Shown here in pieces: positions 18,605 to 27,844 of a DNA stretch of 64,000 nt. A program made the position numbers and the translations under genes. Location: NCBI RefSeq assembly GCF_024170005.1, contig NZ_JALJXJ010000002.1, forward strand, positions 310,001 through 374,000, given 5' to 3'. The stretch's first letter is position 1. Every line of letters begins with the position of its first letter. The notes below the pieces were generated by a model. That model did no database searches. It saw only the letters and a list, made by a program, of their open reading frames with translations, and was not told where the DNA came from. Source of the DNA: Azospirillum lipoferum. Lineage in GTDB: Bacteria; Pseudomonadota; Alphaproteobacteria; Azospirillales; Azospirillaceae.

Positions 18605-19320
18605 ACGCCCGCCGGCACATCGACCACTCCGGCGCCGGCGATCAGGCGGAGATGGAGCGGGCGGAGATGGAGCAGGACGGCACCATCGCCCTGCCGACCG
18701 TCTGCGACGGGGAGGAGGAGGAGCGGACGTCCGACGTGCTGGCCCGCTTCCGCGCCAACCTGCCGGCCGGGCGGGTCACGCTGGGCGATCTGATCCGGGC
18801 GCTGGGCGACCGCTCGCTCGGCACCATCCTGCTGGCCCTGTCGCTGCCGACCATCGCCCCGGTGCCGCTCGGCGTGTCCTGCCTGTTCGACCTGCCGATC
18901 GTGCTCTACACCGCCCAGATGGCCTTCGGCCGGCGCGGGGCGGGGCTGCCGGACTGGCTGCTGCGTCGGTCGATCGGCACCCGGCTGGCGGCGCGGACGC
19001 TGGACGCCGCCATGCCGCGGCTGGTGTGGATCGAACGGATGCTGAAGCCGCGGCTGCACCGGCTCGCCCGCATCGACCAGGAACGCTGGTTCGGGCTGCT
19101 GCTGTTCATCCTGACGCTGACCTGCATCGTGCCGCTGCCGCTGACCGGCTGGCTGCCGGGCTTCGCCCTGGTGCTGATCTCGCTGGGGCTGATCGAGCGC
19201 GACGGCGGCGCCATCGGCGTCGGGCTGGGGCTGACCGCGGCGGCGCTGGTGTTTTTTGGACTGGTGGCCAGCAGCCTGTCATACGCCGGTCACCAACTTC
19301 TGGCAGCAACTCTGCATTAG
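18601..19320 (+). CDS. exoD: ExoD family membrane protein
   Basis: 239 residues if the TTG at 18601 is the start. It overlaps the upstream TGA as TTGA and has GGAGG 7 bases before it; ATG codons at 18652 and 18667 are alternatives. The ExoD domain begins at about residue 43 (TSDVLARFRANLPAGRVTLGDLIRALGDRS), followed by hydrophobic segments around LGTILLALSLPTIAPVP, WFGLLLFILTLTCIVPLPLTGWLPG and a C-terminal helix. ExoD was linked genetically to exopolysaccharide production and alkali tolerance in rhizobia, but its biochemical action is not settled. The coupled position after the ABC-F gene may only reflect shared transcription. Confidence 0.88.
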   Translation: MNARRHIDHSGAGDQAEMERAEMEQDGTIALPTVCDGEEEERTSDVLARFRANLPAGRVTLGDLIRALGDRSLGTILLALSLPTIAPVPLGVSCLFDLPIVLYTAQMAFGRRGAGLPDWLLRRSIGTRLAARTLDAAMPRLVWIERMLKPRLHRLARIDQERWFGLLLFILTLTCIVPLPLTGWLPGFALVLISLGLIERDGGAIGVGLGLTAAALVFFGLVASSLSYAGHQLLAATLH

Positions 19321-19359
19321 GGGCAGCCGCCGGGCCGTCCCGATCCAGGGAGGCCTTGC

Positions 19360-19956
19360 ATGAGCGAGAAGATCGAGACGGCACCCGCCCCGCTTTCCGA
19401 GTCCTGGCTGTTCTTCCGCCGCTGGCTGGCCGACCCCTGGGCGATGGGGTCGGTAGCCCCCTCCTCCCAGGCGCTGCGCCGCCGCATCACCCGCGAGATC
19501 CGCCGCGAGCCGGACGAGGTCGTGGTGGAGTTCGGCGGCGGCACCGGGCCGATCACCGCGGCGATGCTGGAGGCCGGCATTCCGGCCGACCGGCTCTACA
19601 GCTTCGAGATCGACCGCGACCTCGCCCGCCATCTGCGCGCCCGCTGCCCGGATGTCACCGTCATCGCCGACGACTGCCGCAAGGCGCCGGAGCTACTGGG
19701 CGAGGCGCTGTGCGGCAAGGTCGGCACGGTGGTGATCGGCATCCCGATGATCACCTTCCCGCTGGAGTTCCAGCGCGAGGTGCTGGACGCCACCTTCCGC
19801 ATCCTGCGGCCGGGCGGGCGCTTCCTGCTCTACAGCTTCATGCCGCATTCGCCGCTGAACCGCGAGGCGCTGGGGCTGACGGGGGAGCGGCTGGGCTTCA
19901 CCCTGCGCAATTTGCCGCCGGCATCGGTCTGGGGATACCGGCGCGCCGGGGAATGA
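19360..19956 (+). CDS. PmtA-like phospholipid N-methyltransferase
   Basis: 198 residues. A class I SAM-dependent methyltransferase: motif I is VVVEFGGGTGPIT (about residue 53), the acidic end of beta2 is in YSFEIDRD, and motif IV/V lies around VVIGIPMITFPLEFQREVL and LRPGGRFLLYSFMP. The N-terminal LFFRRWLADPWAMGSVAPSSQALRR is characteristic of the short phosphatidylethanolamine N-methyltransferases and the rRNA dimethylase-like group. Phosphatidylcholine synthesis is common in plant-associated alphaproteobacteria and would fit, but the substrate is not proven. It follows exoD by 39 bases on the same strand. Confidence 0.8.
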   Translation: MSEKIETAPAPLSESWLFFRRWLADPWAMGSVAPSSQALRRRITREIRREPDEVVVEFGGGTGPITAAMLEAGIPADRLYSFEIDRDLARHLRARCPDVTVIADDCRKAPELLGEALCGKVGTVVIGIPMITFPLEFQREVLDATFRILRPGGRFLLYSFMPHSPLNREALGLTGERLGFTLRNLPPASVWGYRRAGE

Positions 19957-20000
19957 TAGGGTCTCTCCGTCCGGTCACGTCACAACCAGCGAGAGCCTCC

Positions 20001-20393
20001 ATGAAATTCGGCTATACGATCCTCTATGTTCCCGACGTCGCGGCTTCGCTGGCCTTCTTCGAGAAGGCTTTCGGGCTGAGCCGCCGCTTCCTCGCCGAGA
20101 CGGGCGACTATGGCGAGCTGGACACCGGCTCCACCACCCTGTCCTTCGCCAGCCAGGAACTGGCATTGTCGCACCACCCCGCCGGCTATGTGTTCGCCAG
20201 CGCCAGCGAGAAGCCGCTGGGCGTCGAGATCGCTCTGGTCACCGGCGACGTGGAGGCGGCGCATGCGACGGCGCTGGCCGCCGGCGCCACCGAACTGGCG
20301 CCGCCGAAGGCCATGCCCTGGGGACAGACGGTGTCCTTCATCCGCTGTCCCGACGGCACCCTGGTGGAACTCTGCACGCCGGTCGGCGGCTGA
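20001..20393 (+). CDS. VOC (glyoxalase/bleomycin-resistance fold) protein
   Basis: 130 residues from the ATG at 20001. Two beta-alpha-beta-beta-beta modules: MKFGYTILYVPDVAASLAFFEKAFGL opens module 1, GVEIALVTGDVEAAHATALAAGA opens module 2, and the closing strand is VSFIRCPDGTLVELCTP with the usual metal-ligand Glu. Members are lyases, dioxygenases or binding proteins; the reaction cannot be deduced. A single gene in a rightward run, 44 bases after the methyltransferase gene. Confidence 0.88.
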   Translation: MKFGYTILYVPDVAASLAFFEKAFGLSRRFLAETGDYGELDTGSTTLSFASQELALSHHPAGYVFASASEKPLGVEIALVTGDVEAAHATALAAGATELAPPKAMPWGQTVSFIRCPDGTLVELCTPVGG

Positions 20394-20463
20394 CGGCGCC
20401 GGGGCCCGCGCGGTTGCCCCGCCCCGACCGCCCCGCTTATGCTTCGCCTCCTCGCCCACCATC

Positions 20464-21270
20464 GTGAGCCTGCCGGTGCTGTCCTTCATCCTGTCGAAGC
20501 TGCTGTGGGGAATCTTCGCGCCCGGCAATGCATTGGTGCTGGCGGTGGCTCTGGGCGCGCTGCTGTGGCGGACGCGGCGCTGGCAGCGGGCGGGCCGGCG
20601 GCTGGTGACGCTGGCAGTGCTGCTGCTTCTGCTGGTCATGTATACCGGCCTGGGCGCGCTGATCGCCCTGCCGCTGGAGAACCGTTTCCCGCGGGCGGAG
20701 CCGGAGGGGCGGATCGACGGCATCATCATGCTGGGCGGCGCGCTCAACCCGCCGATCACCGCCGACCGCGGCGATCCCTCGCTGAACGAGGCGGCGGAGC
20801 GGATCCTGGGCTTCGCCGACCTCGTCCGCCGCCATCCGGAGGCCAAGGCCGTCTTCACCGGTGGGTCGGGCCGGCTGCTGGCGCCGGATCTGAAGGAGGA
20901 CATCACCGCCCGCGCCGCCCTGCTCCAGGCCGGCATTCCCGCCGACCGTGTGCTCTACGAGGCGGAGTCCCGCAATACCTGGGAGAACGCCGTCCTCAGC
21001 AAGGAGATGGTCAAGCCACAGCCGGGGGAACGCTGGATCCTCGTCACCTCGGCCATGCACATGCCGCGGTCGGTCGGCATCTTCCGCGCCGTCGGCTGGG
21101 AGGTGATCCCCTACCCCGTCGACTACCGCACCAAGCACGACGCCACGCCCTGGCTGCGCTTCGAGTTCGGGCAGAATCTGGTAATCCTCGACGATGCGGT
21201 GCGGGAGTGGATCGGACTGACCGCCTATCGGCTGATGGGCCGCACCGACAGCCTGTTCCCCGGCCCCTGA
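20464..21270 (+). CDS. YdcF/ElyC/SanA-family (DUF218) membrane protein
   Basis: 268 residues if it begins at the GTG at 20464. No clear ribosome site is seen, so the start is uncertain. Two N-terminal membrane helices (about 8-28 and 37-58) precede a DUF218 domain: GIIMLGGALNPPITADRG, AVFTGGSGR, ESRNTWENA, ILVTSAMHMPRSVGIFRAVGW. ElyC and SanA of enterobacteria affect envelope integrity and peptidoglycan or lipid-carrier metabolism; the molecular reaction is not established. It precedes rlpA and a D,D-carboxypeptidase gene, which suits a cell-wall role. Confidence 0.85.
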   Translation: MSLPVLSFILSKLLWGIFAPGNALVLAVALGALLWRTRRWQRAGRRLVTLAVLLLLLVMYTGLGALIALPLENRFPRAEPEGRIDGIIMLGGALNPPITADRGDPSLNEAAERILGFADLVRRHPEAKAVFTGGSGRLLAPDLKEDITARAALLQAGIPADRVLYEAESRNTWENAVLSKEMVKPQPGERWILVTSAMHMPRSVGIFRAVGWEVIPYPVDYRTKHDATPWLRFEFGQNLVILDDAVREWIGLTAYRLMGRTDSLFPGP

Positions 21271-21402
21271 CGGTTCAGCCTGCATCCGGGCTGTGTCATC
21301 GTACCGCCGCCGCGTTCGAGCCATTGGCGCGGCGATGCCACTCCGCTAGAGTGCCGCCGCCCTGGCGGTCGGGCCGGGTCGGGGATGGAAGGAATTTATC
21401 GG

Positions 21403-22374
21403 ATGCGTCGCTGGCGCGGGGTGAGCAGGGTCGTCGTGCTGGTCGGCGTGGCAGCGCTCGCCGCCTGTGCGCAGAAGCCCGCCGGCACCGGCTCGGGCCT
21501 TCCGACCAGCGGCATCTACAAGGTGGGAAAGCCCTATCAGATCAATGGCGTCTGGTATTACCCCAAGGAAGACTTCAGCTACGACGAGACCGGCATCGCC
21601 TCGTGGTACGGCCCCGGCTTCCATGAGAAGAACACCGCCAACGGCGAGATCTACGACCAGAACGAGCTGACCGCCGCGCACAAGACGCTGCCGATGCCGA
21701 GCTTGGTGCGGGTCACCAACCTGGACAACGGCCGGTCGATCGTCGTGCGCGTCAACGACCGCGGCCCCTATGCCAACGGCCGCATCATCGACATGTCGCG
21801 CCGCGGCGCCCAGTTGCTGGGTTTCGACGGCCCCGGCACCGCCAAGGTACGCGTGCAGATCCTGGCGGAGGAAAGCCGCGCCATCGCCGCCGCGGCGCGT
21901 CAGGGCACGCCCGCCCCGCTGCTGGCCGAGGTCGACGGCCCGCCGCCGAAGGCCGCCCCACGCGGCCGGATCGAGGTGAGCGGACCGTCCGGGCCGGTGA
22001 CGACCCTCGCCGCATCCACCGGTGCGCCCCGCCCGGCGGTGGTCGGCGCACCAATTCCGCCGCCGGCCACCGTCGCCGGCAGCATGGCCGAGGGCCGCTT
22101 CGTACCGGCTCCGGTGGTGGCGCAATTGCCGGTGAAGGCGCAGGAGGCCATCTATGTGCAGGTCGGCGCCTTCGGCAGCGAGGAGAATGTGGCGAAGGCC
22201 CGCGCCCGCCTGTCCTCCATCGGCCAGCGCGCCAGCGTCAGCCAGACACGGTCGGCCGGCATGACCCTGCACCGTGTCCGCGTCGGACCGCTGGACAGCG
22301 TCGACCGGGCGGACAGCCTGTTGAACCAGATCATCCAGGCCGGCCTTACGGAGGCCAAAATCGTGGTGGATTGA
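21403..22374 (+). CDS. rlpA: RlpA-type septal lytic transglycosylase with SPOR domain (lipoprotein)
   Basis: 323 residues from the ATG at 21403, with GGAAGGA upstream; an in-frame ATG at 21385 is an alternative. A lipoprotein signal peptide ends at LAAC. The double-psi beta-barrel begins at about residue 60 with GIASWYGPGFHEKNTANGE and includes the RVNDRGPYANGRIIDMS block carrying the catalytic Asp. A Pro/Ala-rich linker follows, then a C-terminal SPOR domain (IYVQVGAFGSEENVAKARARL) that binds denuded glycan at the septum. RlpA cleaves peptide-free glycan strands during division. A dacC-like gene follows. Confidence 0.94.
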   Translation: MRRWRGVSRVVVLVGVAALAACAQKPAGTGSGLPTSGIYKVGKPYQINGVWYYPKEDFSYDETGIASWYGPGFHEKNTANGEIYDQNELTAAHKTLPMPSLVRVTNLDNGRSIVVRVNDRGPYANGRIIDMSRRGAQLLGFDGPGTAKVRVQILAEESRAIAAAARQGTPAPLLAEVDGPPPKAAPRGRIEVSGPSGPVTTLAASTGAPRPAVVGAPIPPPATVAGSMAEGRFVPAPVVAQLPVKAQEAIYVQVGAFGSEENVAKARARLSSIGQRASVSQTRSAGMTLHRVRVGPLDSVDRADSLLNQIIQAGLTEAKIVVD

Positions 22375-22461
22375 TCCGGCCACCCGACCTTTACCCCGGC
22401 CGCTCTTCACGAGCGCCAGCGACCCAATGCCTGTACCGAGTGCCCTTGGAGGATTGTTGCC

Positions 22462-23664
22462 ATGAACGCTGTTGTCGTCCGCCTGAGTGCCGTTTTCGGC
22501 CGTTCCGTTGCCGCCTCGATTGGAATGGCGGCCGGAATCGCGATGGCCGGGGCCACGATTGGCGCCGGCTTCACCACGGTTCCGGTCCAGGCCGCGACCC
22601 TCGACACCATCGCCAAGCAGGCGATCCTGGTCGATCTGACCTCCGACACCGTGCTGTTCGAGAAGAATGCCGACGAGCGCATGGCGCCCTCGTCGATGAG
22701 CAAGATCATGACCGCCTACATGGTGTTCGAGGCGATCAAGGGCGGCCGCCTGACGCTGGAGAGCACCCTGCCGGTCAGCGAGCGGGCGTGGCGGATGCAG
22801 GGCTCCAAGATGTTCGTGGAGCTTCACAACAACATCAAGGTCGACGACCTGCTGAAGGGCATGATCGTCCAGTCCGGCAACGACGCCTGCATCGTGCTGG
22901 CCGAGGGGCTGGCCGGGTCGGAGCAGTCCTTCGCCGAACAGGCGACCAAGCGCGCGCGGGAACTGGGGCTGAAGAACAGCAACTTCACCAACGCCACCGG
23001 CTGGCCCGACCCCAACCACTATATGACCGCCCGCGATCTGGCGATCCTGGCCGAACGGCTGATCAAGGACTTCCCCGAATTCTACAAGTACGATTCGATC
23101 CGGGAGTTCAAGTATCACGGCATCACCCAGGGCAACCGCAACCCGCTGCTCTACCGCAACATGAACGTCGACGGCCTGAAGACCGGCCACACCGACGCCG
23201 GCGGCTATGGCCTGACGGCGTCGGGCGAGCGCGAGGGGCGCCGGCTGCTGCTGGTGGTCAACGGCCTGCCCAGCATGCAGGCGCGCGCCGACGAATCGGC
23301 CCGGCTGATCGAATGGGGCTTCCGCGAATTCGCCTCCTACACCCTCTACAAGGGCGGCGAGACGATCGAGCAGGTGCCGGTCTGGCTGGGCGAGCAGGAC
23401 ATGGTCCCCGTCACCGTGCCGCAGAACCTGAGCGTCACCATGGCCCGCGCCGACCGCCCGGGCATGAAGGTGTCGCTGGTCAGCAACGCCCCGGTCGCCG
23501 CCCCGATCAAGAAGGGCGACACCGTCGGCAAGCTGGTGATCTCCGCCCCCGGCTTCCCGGGCAAGGAGGTGCCGGTGGTGGCCGCGCAGGACGTGCCGAA
23601 GGCCGGCATCTTCGGCCGCGCCTTCGCCGCCGCCAAGTATCTCGTCTTCGGCAACAGCCTGTGA
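22462..23664 (+). CDS. dacC: D-alanyl-D-alanine carboxypeptidase (PBP5/6 family)
   Basis: 400 residues. Signal peptide to about residue 44 (VPVQA). The penicillin-binding motifs are SMSK (Ser78 nucleophile, Lys81), SGN in MIVQSGNDAC, and KTG in GLKTGHTDAGG. The C-terminal beta domain (VWLGEQDMVPVTVPQNL...) ends with a short amphipathic tail expected to lie on the membrane. It removes the terminal D-Ala of peptidoglycan stem peptides in the periplasm. ATG at 22462 behind TTGGAGGA. Its stop overlaps a possible GTG start of tmk. The symbol dacC is by family resemblance; dacA would be equally fair. Confidence 0.93.
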   Translation: MNAVVVRLSAVFGRSVAASIGMAAGIAMAGATIGAGFTTVPVQAATLDTIAKQAILVDLTSDTVLFEKNADERMAPSSMSKIMTAYMVFEAIKGGRLTLESTLPVSERAWRMQGSKMFVELHNNIKVDDLLKGMIVQSGNDACIVLAEGLAGSEQSFAEQATKRARELGLKNSNFTNATGWPDPNHYMTARDLAILAERLIKDFPEFYKYDSIREFKYHGITQGNRNPLLYRNMNVDGLKTGHTDAGGYGLTASGEREGRRLLLVVNGLPSMQARADESARLIEWGFREFASYTLYKGGETIEQVPVWLGEQDMVPVTVPQNLSVTMARADRPGMKVSLVSNAPVAAPIKKGDTVGKLVISAPGFPGKEVPVVAAQDVPKAGIFGRAFAAAKYLVFGNSL

Positions 23665-23675
23665 CCGTGACGACG

Positions 23676-24323
23676 ATGCCGACCTCTTCGAATCGCGGCC
23701 GCTTCATCACGCTGGAAGGCGGCGAAGGGGCCGGCAAGTCGACGCAGTTGCGCCGTCTGGCCGAAGCCCTGCGCGCCTGCGGCATCGCGGTGGAGACCAC
23801 GCGCGAGCCGGGCGGATCGCCGGGGGCGGAGGAAATCCGCGGCCTGCTGGTGACCGGCGAGACCGGCCGCTGGAGCCCGGTGACGGAGGCGCTGCTGCAC
23901 ACCGCCGCCCGCCGCGACCATCTGGAACGGACGGTGTGGCCGGCGCTGGCAGAGGGCAAGTGGGTGCTGTGCGACCGCTTCTTCGACAGCACCATGGCCT
24001 ATCAGGGTTACGGGCTGGGGCTGGGACGCGAGCTGGTGGAGACGTTGCAGCGGGCGGCGCTGGGCGAGTTCCGGCCCGACCTGACGCTGATCCTGGACAT
24101 CGACGTGGGCAAGGGCCTGCGCCGGGCCGCCTCCCGCCATGGCGGCGAGGACCGTTACGAGCGGATGGACATCGGCTTTCACCAGCGGCTGCGCGACGGC
24201 TTCCTCGACATCGCCCGGCGGGAGCCGGAGCGCTGCGCGGTGGTGGATGCAGACACCGATCTGGACGGCGTGCAGGCCCGCGTATGGGATAATGTCGCGA
24301 CCCGGCTGGGGCTGGAGTCGTGA
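23676..24323 (+). CDS. tmk: Thymidylate kinase
   Basis: 215 residues from the ATG at 23676. A GTG at 23661 would overlap the previous stop as GTGA and add five residues; neither has a clear ribosome site. It phosphorylates dTMP to dTDP. The P loop is EGGEGAGKST, followed by the TREPGGSPGAEEIR substrate motif, the DR motif in CDRFFDSTMAYQGYG, and DLTLILDIDVGKGLRRA with the LID. It overlaps holB by four bases (GTGA), as is common in alphaproteobacteria. Confidence 0.96.
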   Translation: MPTSSNRGRFITLEGGEGAGKSTQLRRLAEALRACGIAVETTREPGGSPGAEEIRGLLVTGETGRWSPVTEALLHTAARRDHLERTVWPALAEGKWVLCDRFFDSTMAYQGYGLGLGRELVETLQRAALGEFRPDLTLILDIDVGKGLRRAASRHGGEDRYERMDIGFHQRLRDGFLDIARREPERCAVVDADTDLDGVQARVWDNVATRLGLES

Positions 24324-25438
24324 GCAAGGCGCGAACCCCCGCCCCGGCGGCTCCCGCCGCGGAAGAGGCACTGGCGCCCCGGCGCAACCCGGACCTCGTC
24401 GGGCATGAGGAGGCGGAACGGCTGCTGCTGGAGGCCTGGAATTCCGGCCGGCTGCCGCATGCCTGGCTGATCGGCGGCACGCCCGGCATCGGCAAGGCGA
24501 CGCTGGCCTTCCGCTTCGCCCGTTTCGTCCTGGCGCAGGATCCGCCCGGCGACAGCCTGTTCGGCGGGAGCGCTCCGGTCACGTCGCTGCACATCGGCCC
24601 CGACCATCCGGTGTTCCGCCGGGTGGCGTCGGGCGGCCATGCCGACCTGCTGACCATCGAACGCCAGCGCGACGAGAAGAAGGGCCGGCTGAAGCGCGAC
24701 ATCGCCGTCGACGACGTGCGCAGGATCGGCCCCTTCCTGCGCCGCACCTCGGCGGAAGGCGGCTGGCGCGTCGCGGTGATCGACGGCGCCGACCGCATGA
24801 ACCTGAGCGGCCTGAACGCCATCCTGAAGATCCTGGAGGAGCCGCCGCCCGGCGCCCTGCTGCTGCTGGTCAGCGACAATCCCGGCGGCATGCTGCCGAC
24901 CATCCGCTCGCGCTGCCGCAAGCTGACGCTGAAGCCGCTGGCGGAAGAGACGGTGATCGACCTGCTGGGCCAGCACCGGCCCGATATCGCCGCCGACGAC
25001 CGCCCGGCGCTGGCCCGGCTGTCGGAGGGCAGCGTCGGCCGCGCCATCGATCTGGCCGATGCCGGCGGTCTGGCGCTCTACCGCGAGATGATCGGGCTGC
25101 TGTCCGACCTGCCGCGCATCGACATCGTCGCGGCGCACGCCTTCGGCGACAAGCTGATCCGCAAACAGGATGACGGGATGTACGAGACGGCGACGGAACT
25201 GCTGGTCTGGTGGCTGGCCCGCTTCGCCCGCTCGCTCGCCCGCGGGTCCTGGCCGGCGGAGGTGGTGCCGGGCGAGGCTGCCCTGATGACCCGGTTGGCC
25301 AACGCCCGCGGTCTTGAACGTTGGGTGGAGGTGTGGGAAAAGGTTCAGCGTCTTTTCGCGCGCGCGGAATCCGCAAACCTGGACCGCAAGCAGGTGGTCC
25401 TGAACGCCCTGTCGGCGCTGGAAACGGCAGCCGCCTAG
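24320..25438 (+). CDS. holB: DNA polymerase III delta-prime subunit
   Basis: 372 residues, GTG start at 24320 overlapping the tmk stop. A clamp-loader AAA+ protein: the P-loop-like GGTPGIGKATLAFRFARFVL near residue 55, the sensor-1 region and EEPPPGALLLLVSDNP, and the RC box (TIRSRCRKL). The delta-prime subunit opens and organises the clamp loader around the sliding clamp. The C-terminal helical collar domain is present. Position between tmk and metG is conserved in related genomes (from general knowledge). Confidence 0.94.
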   Translation: MSKARTPAPAAPAAEEALAPRRNPDLVGHEEAERLLLEAWNSGRLPHAWLIGGTPGIGKATLAFRFARFVLAQDPPGDSLFGGSAPVTSLHIGPDHPVFRRVASGGHADLLTIERQRDEKKGRLKRDIAVDDVRRIGPFLRRTSAEGGWRVAVIDGADRMNLSGLNAILKILEEPPPGALLLLVSDNPGGMLPTIRSRCRKLTLKPLAEETVIDLLGQHRPDIAADDRPALARLSEGSVGRAIDLADAGGLALYREMIGLLSDLPRIDIVAAHAFGDKLIRKQDDGMYETATELLVWWLARFARSLARGSWPAEVVPGEAALMTRLANARGLERWVEVWEKVQRLFARAESANLDRKQVVLNALSALETAAA

Positions 25439-25489
25439 GGTTATTTCAGAACCTGCCGGTTGAACCTGACTTGAAAGAAAGTGCCGCAA

Positions 25490-27040
25490 ATGGCCGGGCC
25501 GAAGACCTTCTACCTGACGACGCCGATCTATTACGTGAACGACGTGCCGCACATCGGCCACGCCTACACGACGCTCGCCTGCGACGTCCTCGCCCGGTTC
25601 ATGCGCCTCGACGGCTATGACGTGAAGTTCCTGACCGGCACCGACGAGCACGGCCAGAAGGTGGAGAAGTCGGCGGAGAAGGCCGGCATCGCGCCGCAGG
25701 AGTTCACCGACCGGGTGTCGCAGAACTTCCGCGATCTCGTGTCGCTGATGAACTATTCCAACGACGACTTCATCCGCACCACCGAGCCGCGCCATGTCGC
25801 GTCGGTGCAGGCGCTGTGGACGGTGCTGAAGGACAAGGGCGAGATTTATCTGGGGTCCTACGCCGGCTGGTACTCGGTTCGCGACGAAGCCTTCTATGGC
25901 GAGGACGAGCTGACCACCAATGCCGAGGGCAAGAAGATCGCCCCGACCGGCGCCGAGTGCGAATGGGTGGAGGAGCCGTCCTACTTCTTCAAGCTCTCGG
26001 CCTGGCAGGACCGGCTGATCGAGTTCTATGAGCAGAACCCCGATTTCATCGCGCCGGCCGGCAAGCGCAACGAGGTGATGGCCTTCGTCAAGTCGGGCCT
26101 GAAGGATCTGTCGGTCAGCCGCACCACCTTCAAGTGGGGCATCCCGGTGCCGGGCGACGACGCCCACATCATGTATGTCTGGCTCGACGCGCTGGCGAAC
26201 TACATCACCGCCGTCGGCTATCCCGACACCACGGGCGACTATGCCAAATACTGGCCGGCCGACCTGCACATGGTCGGCAAGGACATCCTGCGCTTCCACG
26301 CCGTCTACTGGCCGGCCTTCCTGATGGCCGCCGGCCTCCAGCCGCCCCGCCGTGTGTTCGCCCATGGCTGGTGGACGATCGAAGGCCAGAAGATGTCGAA
26401 GTCGCTTGGCAACGTCATCGCGCCGGATACGCTGGTCAACACCTACGGCCTCGACCAGACCCGCTATTTCCTGCTGCGCGAGGTGCCGTTCGGCAATGAC
26501 GGCGACTTCTCGCACAAGCAGATGGTCAACCGGATCAACGGCAACCTCGCCAACGACTACGGCAATCTGGTGCAGCGCGTCCTGTCGATGATCGGCAAGA
26601 ACTGCGGCGCCGCCGTGCCGACGCCGGGCGCCTTCACCGAAGCCGACAACGCGCTGCTCGGCTCGGCCTACGGCATGCTCGACATCGTCCGGGCGGAGAT
26701 CAAGGCGCAGGCCTTCCACAAGGCGCTGGACGCCATCTGGGCCGTGGTCGGCGACGCCAACCGCTATGTCGACGAACAGGCGCCGTGGGCGCTGAAGAAG
26801 ACCGACCCGGCGCGCATGGCGACCGTACTGTATGTGCTGGCCGAGACGATCCGCCATCTCGCCATCCTGACCCAGCCGGTGATGCCGGACGCCTCCGCCC
26901 GGATCCTCGACCTGCTGGCGCTGGGTGCGGATGCGCGCGGCTTCGGCACGCTGGGTCCGTTGGGGGCGCTGGTCGCCGGCACGCCGCTGCCGACGCCGCA
27001 GGGCGTCTTCCCGCGCTACGTCGAAGAACCGAAGGTCTGA
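25490..27040 (+). CDS. metG: Methionyl-tRNA synthetase
   Basis: 516 residues from the ATG at 25490 (GTG at 25481 is possible). A class I synthetase that charges tRNA-Met. The HIGH signature is in VNDVPHIGHAYTT and the KMSKS loop in GQKMSKSLGNV. The connective peptide (YAGWYSVRDEAFYGEDEL) lacks the four-Cys zinc knuckle, placing it in the shorter, zinc-free MetRS group. There is no C-terminal tRNA-binding (EMAP II-like) domain. Cytoplasmic. Ten bases separate it from the tatD-like gene. Confidence 0.97.
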   Translation: MAGPKTFYLTTPIYYVNDVPHIGHAYTTLACDVLARFMRLDGYDVKFLTGTDEHGQKVEKSAEKAGIAPQEFTDRVSQNFRDLVSLMNYSNDDFIRTTEPRHVASVQALWTVLKDKGEIYLGSYAGWYSVRDEAFYGEDELTTNAEGKKIAPTGAECEWVEEPSYFFKLSAWQDRLIEFYEQNPDFIAPAGKRNEVMAFVKSGLKDLSVSRTTFKWGIPVPGDDAHIMYVWLDALANYITAVGYPDTTGDYAKYWPADLHMVGKDILRFHAVYWPAFLMAAGLQPPRRVFAHGWWTIEGQKMSKSLGNVIAPDTLVNTYGLDQTRYFLLREVPFGNDGDFSHKQMVNRINGNLANDYGNLVQRVLSMIGKNCGAAVPTPGAFTEADNALLGSAYGMLDIVRAEIKAQAFHKALDAIWAVVGDANRYVDEQAPWALKKTDPARMATVLYVLAETIRHLAILTQPVMPDASARILDLLALGADARGFGTLGPLGALVAGTPLPTPQGVFPRYVEEPKV

Positions 27041-27049
27041 GTTCCGCTT

Positions 27050-27844
27050 ATGCTCGTCGACAGCCATTGCCATCTCGACTTTCCCGATTTCGCCGAAGAG
27101 CTGGACGCGGTCGTCGACCGCGCCCGGCAGGCCGGCATCGGGCGGATGGTCACCATCTGCACCTACATCAGCCGCTTCGACCGCATCCTGGCGGTGGCCG
27201 AACGCTATGACGACATCCTCTGCACGGTGGGGGTCCATCCCCATCAGGCGCAGGAGGAGTTCGCCATCACCACCGTCGACAAGCTGGTGGAGCTGTCGCG
27301 CCATCCCAAGGTGATCGGGCTGGGCGAGACCGGGCTGGACTACTTCTACGACAAGAGCCCGCGCGACCAGCAGCAGGAGTGCTTCCGCCGGCACATCCGC
27401 GCCAGCCTGGAGACCGGCCTGCCGCTGATCATCCACACCCGCGACGCCGACGACGACACCATGCGGATCGTCAAGGAGGAAGCGGCCGGGCAGAAAGTGA
27501 AGGGGCTGCTGCACTGCTTCAGCTCCGGCCGGGCGCTGGCGGAGGAGGCGGTGGAGTACGGCTTCACCCTGTCGCTGTCGGGGATCGTCACCTTCAAGAA
27601 ATCGGAAGATCTGCGCGCCATCGTGAAGGACGTGCCGCTCGACCGCCTCCTGGTGGAGACGGACGCGCCCTATCTGGCGCCGATCCCCTTCCGCGGCAAG
27701 CGCAACGAGCCGGCCTATGTCGCCCACACAGCATCCTGCGTGGCGGAGGTTAAGGGGGTGTCGGCCGACGAGCTGGCCCGCGTCACCACCGAGAACTTCT
27801 TCCGCCTGTTCGACAAGGCGCCCCAAGACAAGGCCGCTGCATGA
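27050..27844 (+). CDS. TatD-family metal-dependent DNase
   Basis: 264 residues, a TIM-barrel hydrolase. Metal ligands are seen in DSHCHLD near the start, GLGETGLDYFYD, LIIHTRDAD, LLHCFS and LLVETDAPYL. TatD/YcfH members are 3'-5' DNases linked to DNA repair; YcfH is the closer relative by context, as its gene commonly follows metG. The ATG at 27050 is preceded by only a weak ribosome site, suggesting coupling to metG. Its stop overlaps the next gene as ATGA. Confidence 0.94.
   Translation: MLVDSHCHLDFPDFAEELDAVVDRARQAGIGRMVTICTYISRFDRILAVAERYDDILCTVGVHPHQAQEEFAITTVDKLVELSRHPKVIGLGETGLDYFYDKSPRDQQQECFRRHIRASLETGLPLIIHTRDADDDTMRIVKEEAAGQKVKGLLHCFSSGRALAEEAVEYGFTLSLSGIVTFKKSEDLRAIVKDVPLDRLLVETDAPYLAPIPFRGKRNEPAYVAHTASCVAEVKGVSADELARVTTENFFRLFDKAPQDKAAA

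Noticed and set aside
18601..20393. Long overlapping frame covering exoD and the methyltransferase in another phase
   Set aside because: Arg/Ala-rich shadow; the true genes in the other phases have clear domains. Only its last part, from 20001, is a real gene (VOC protein).
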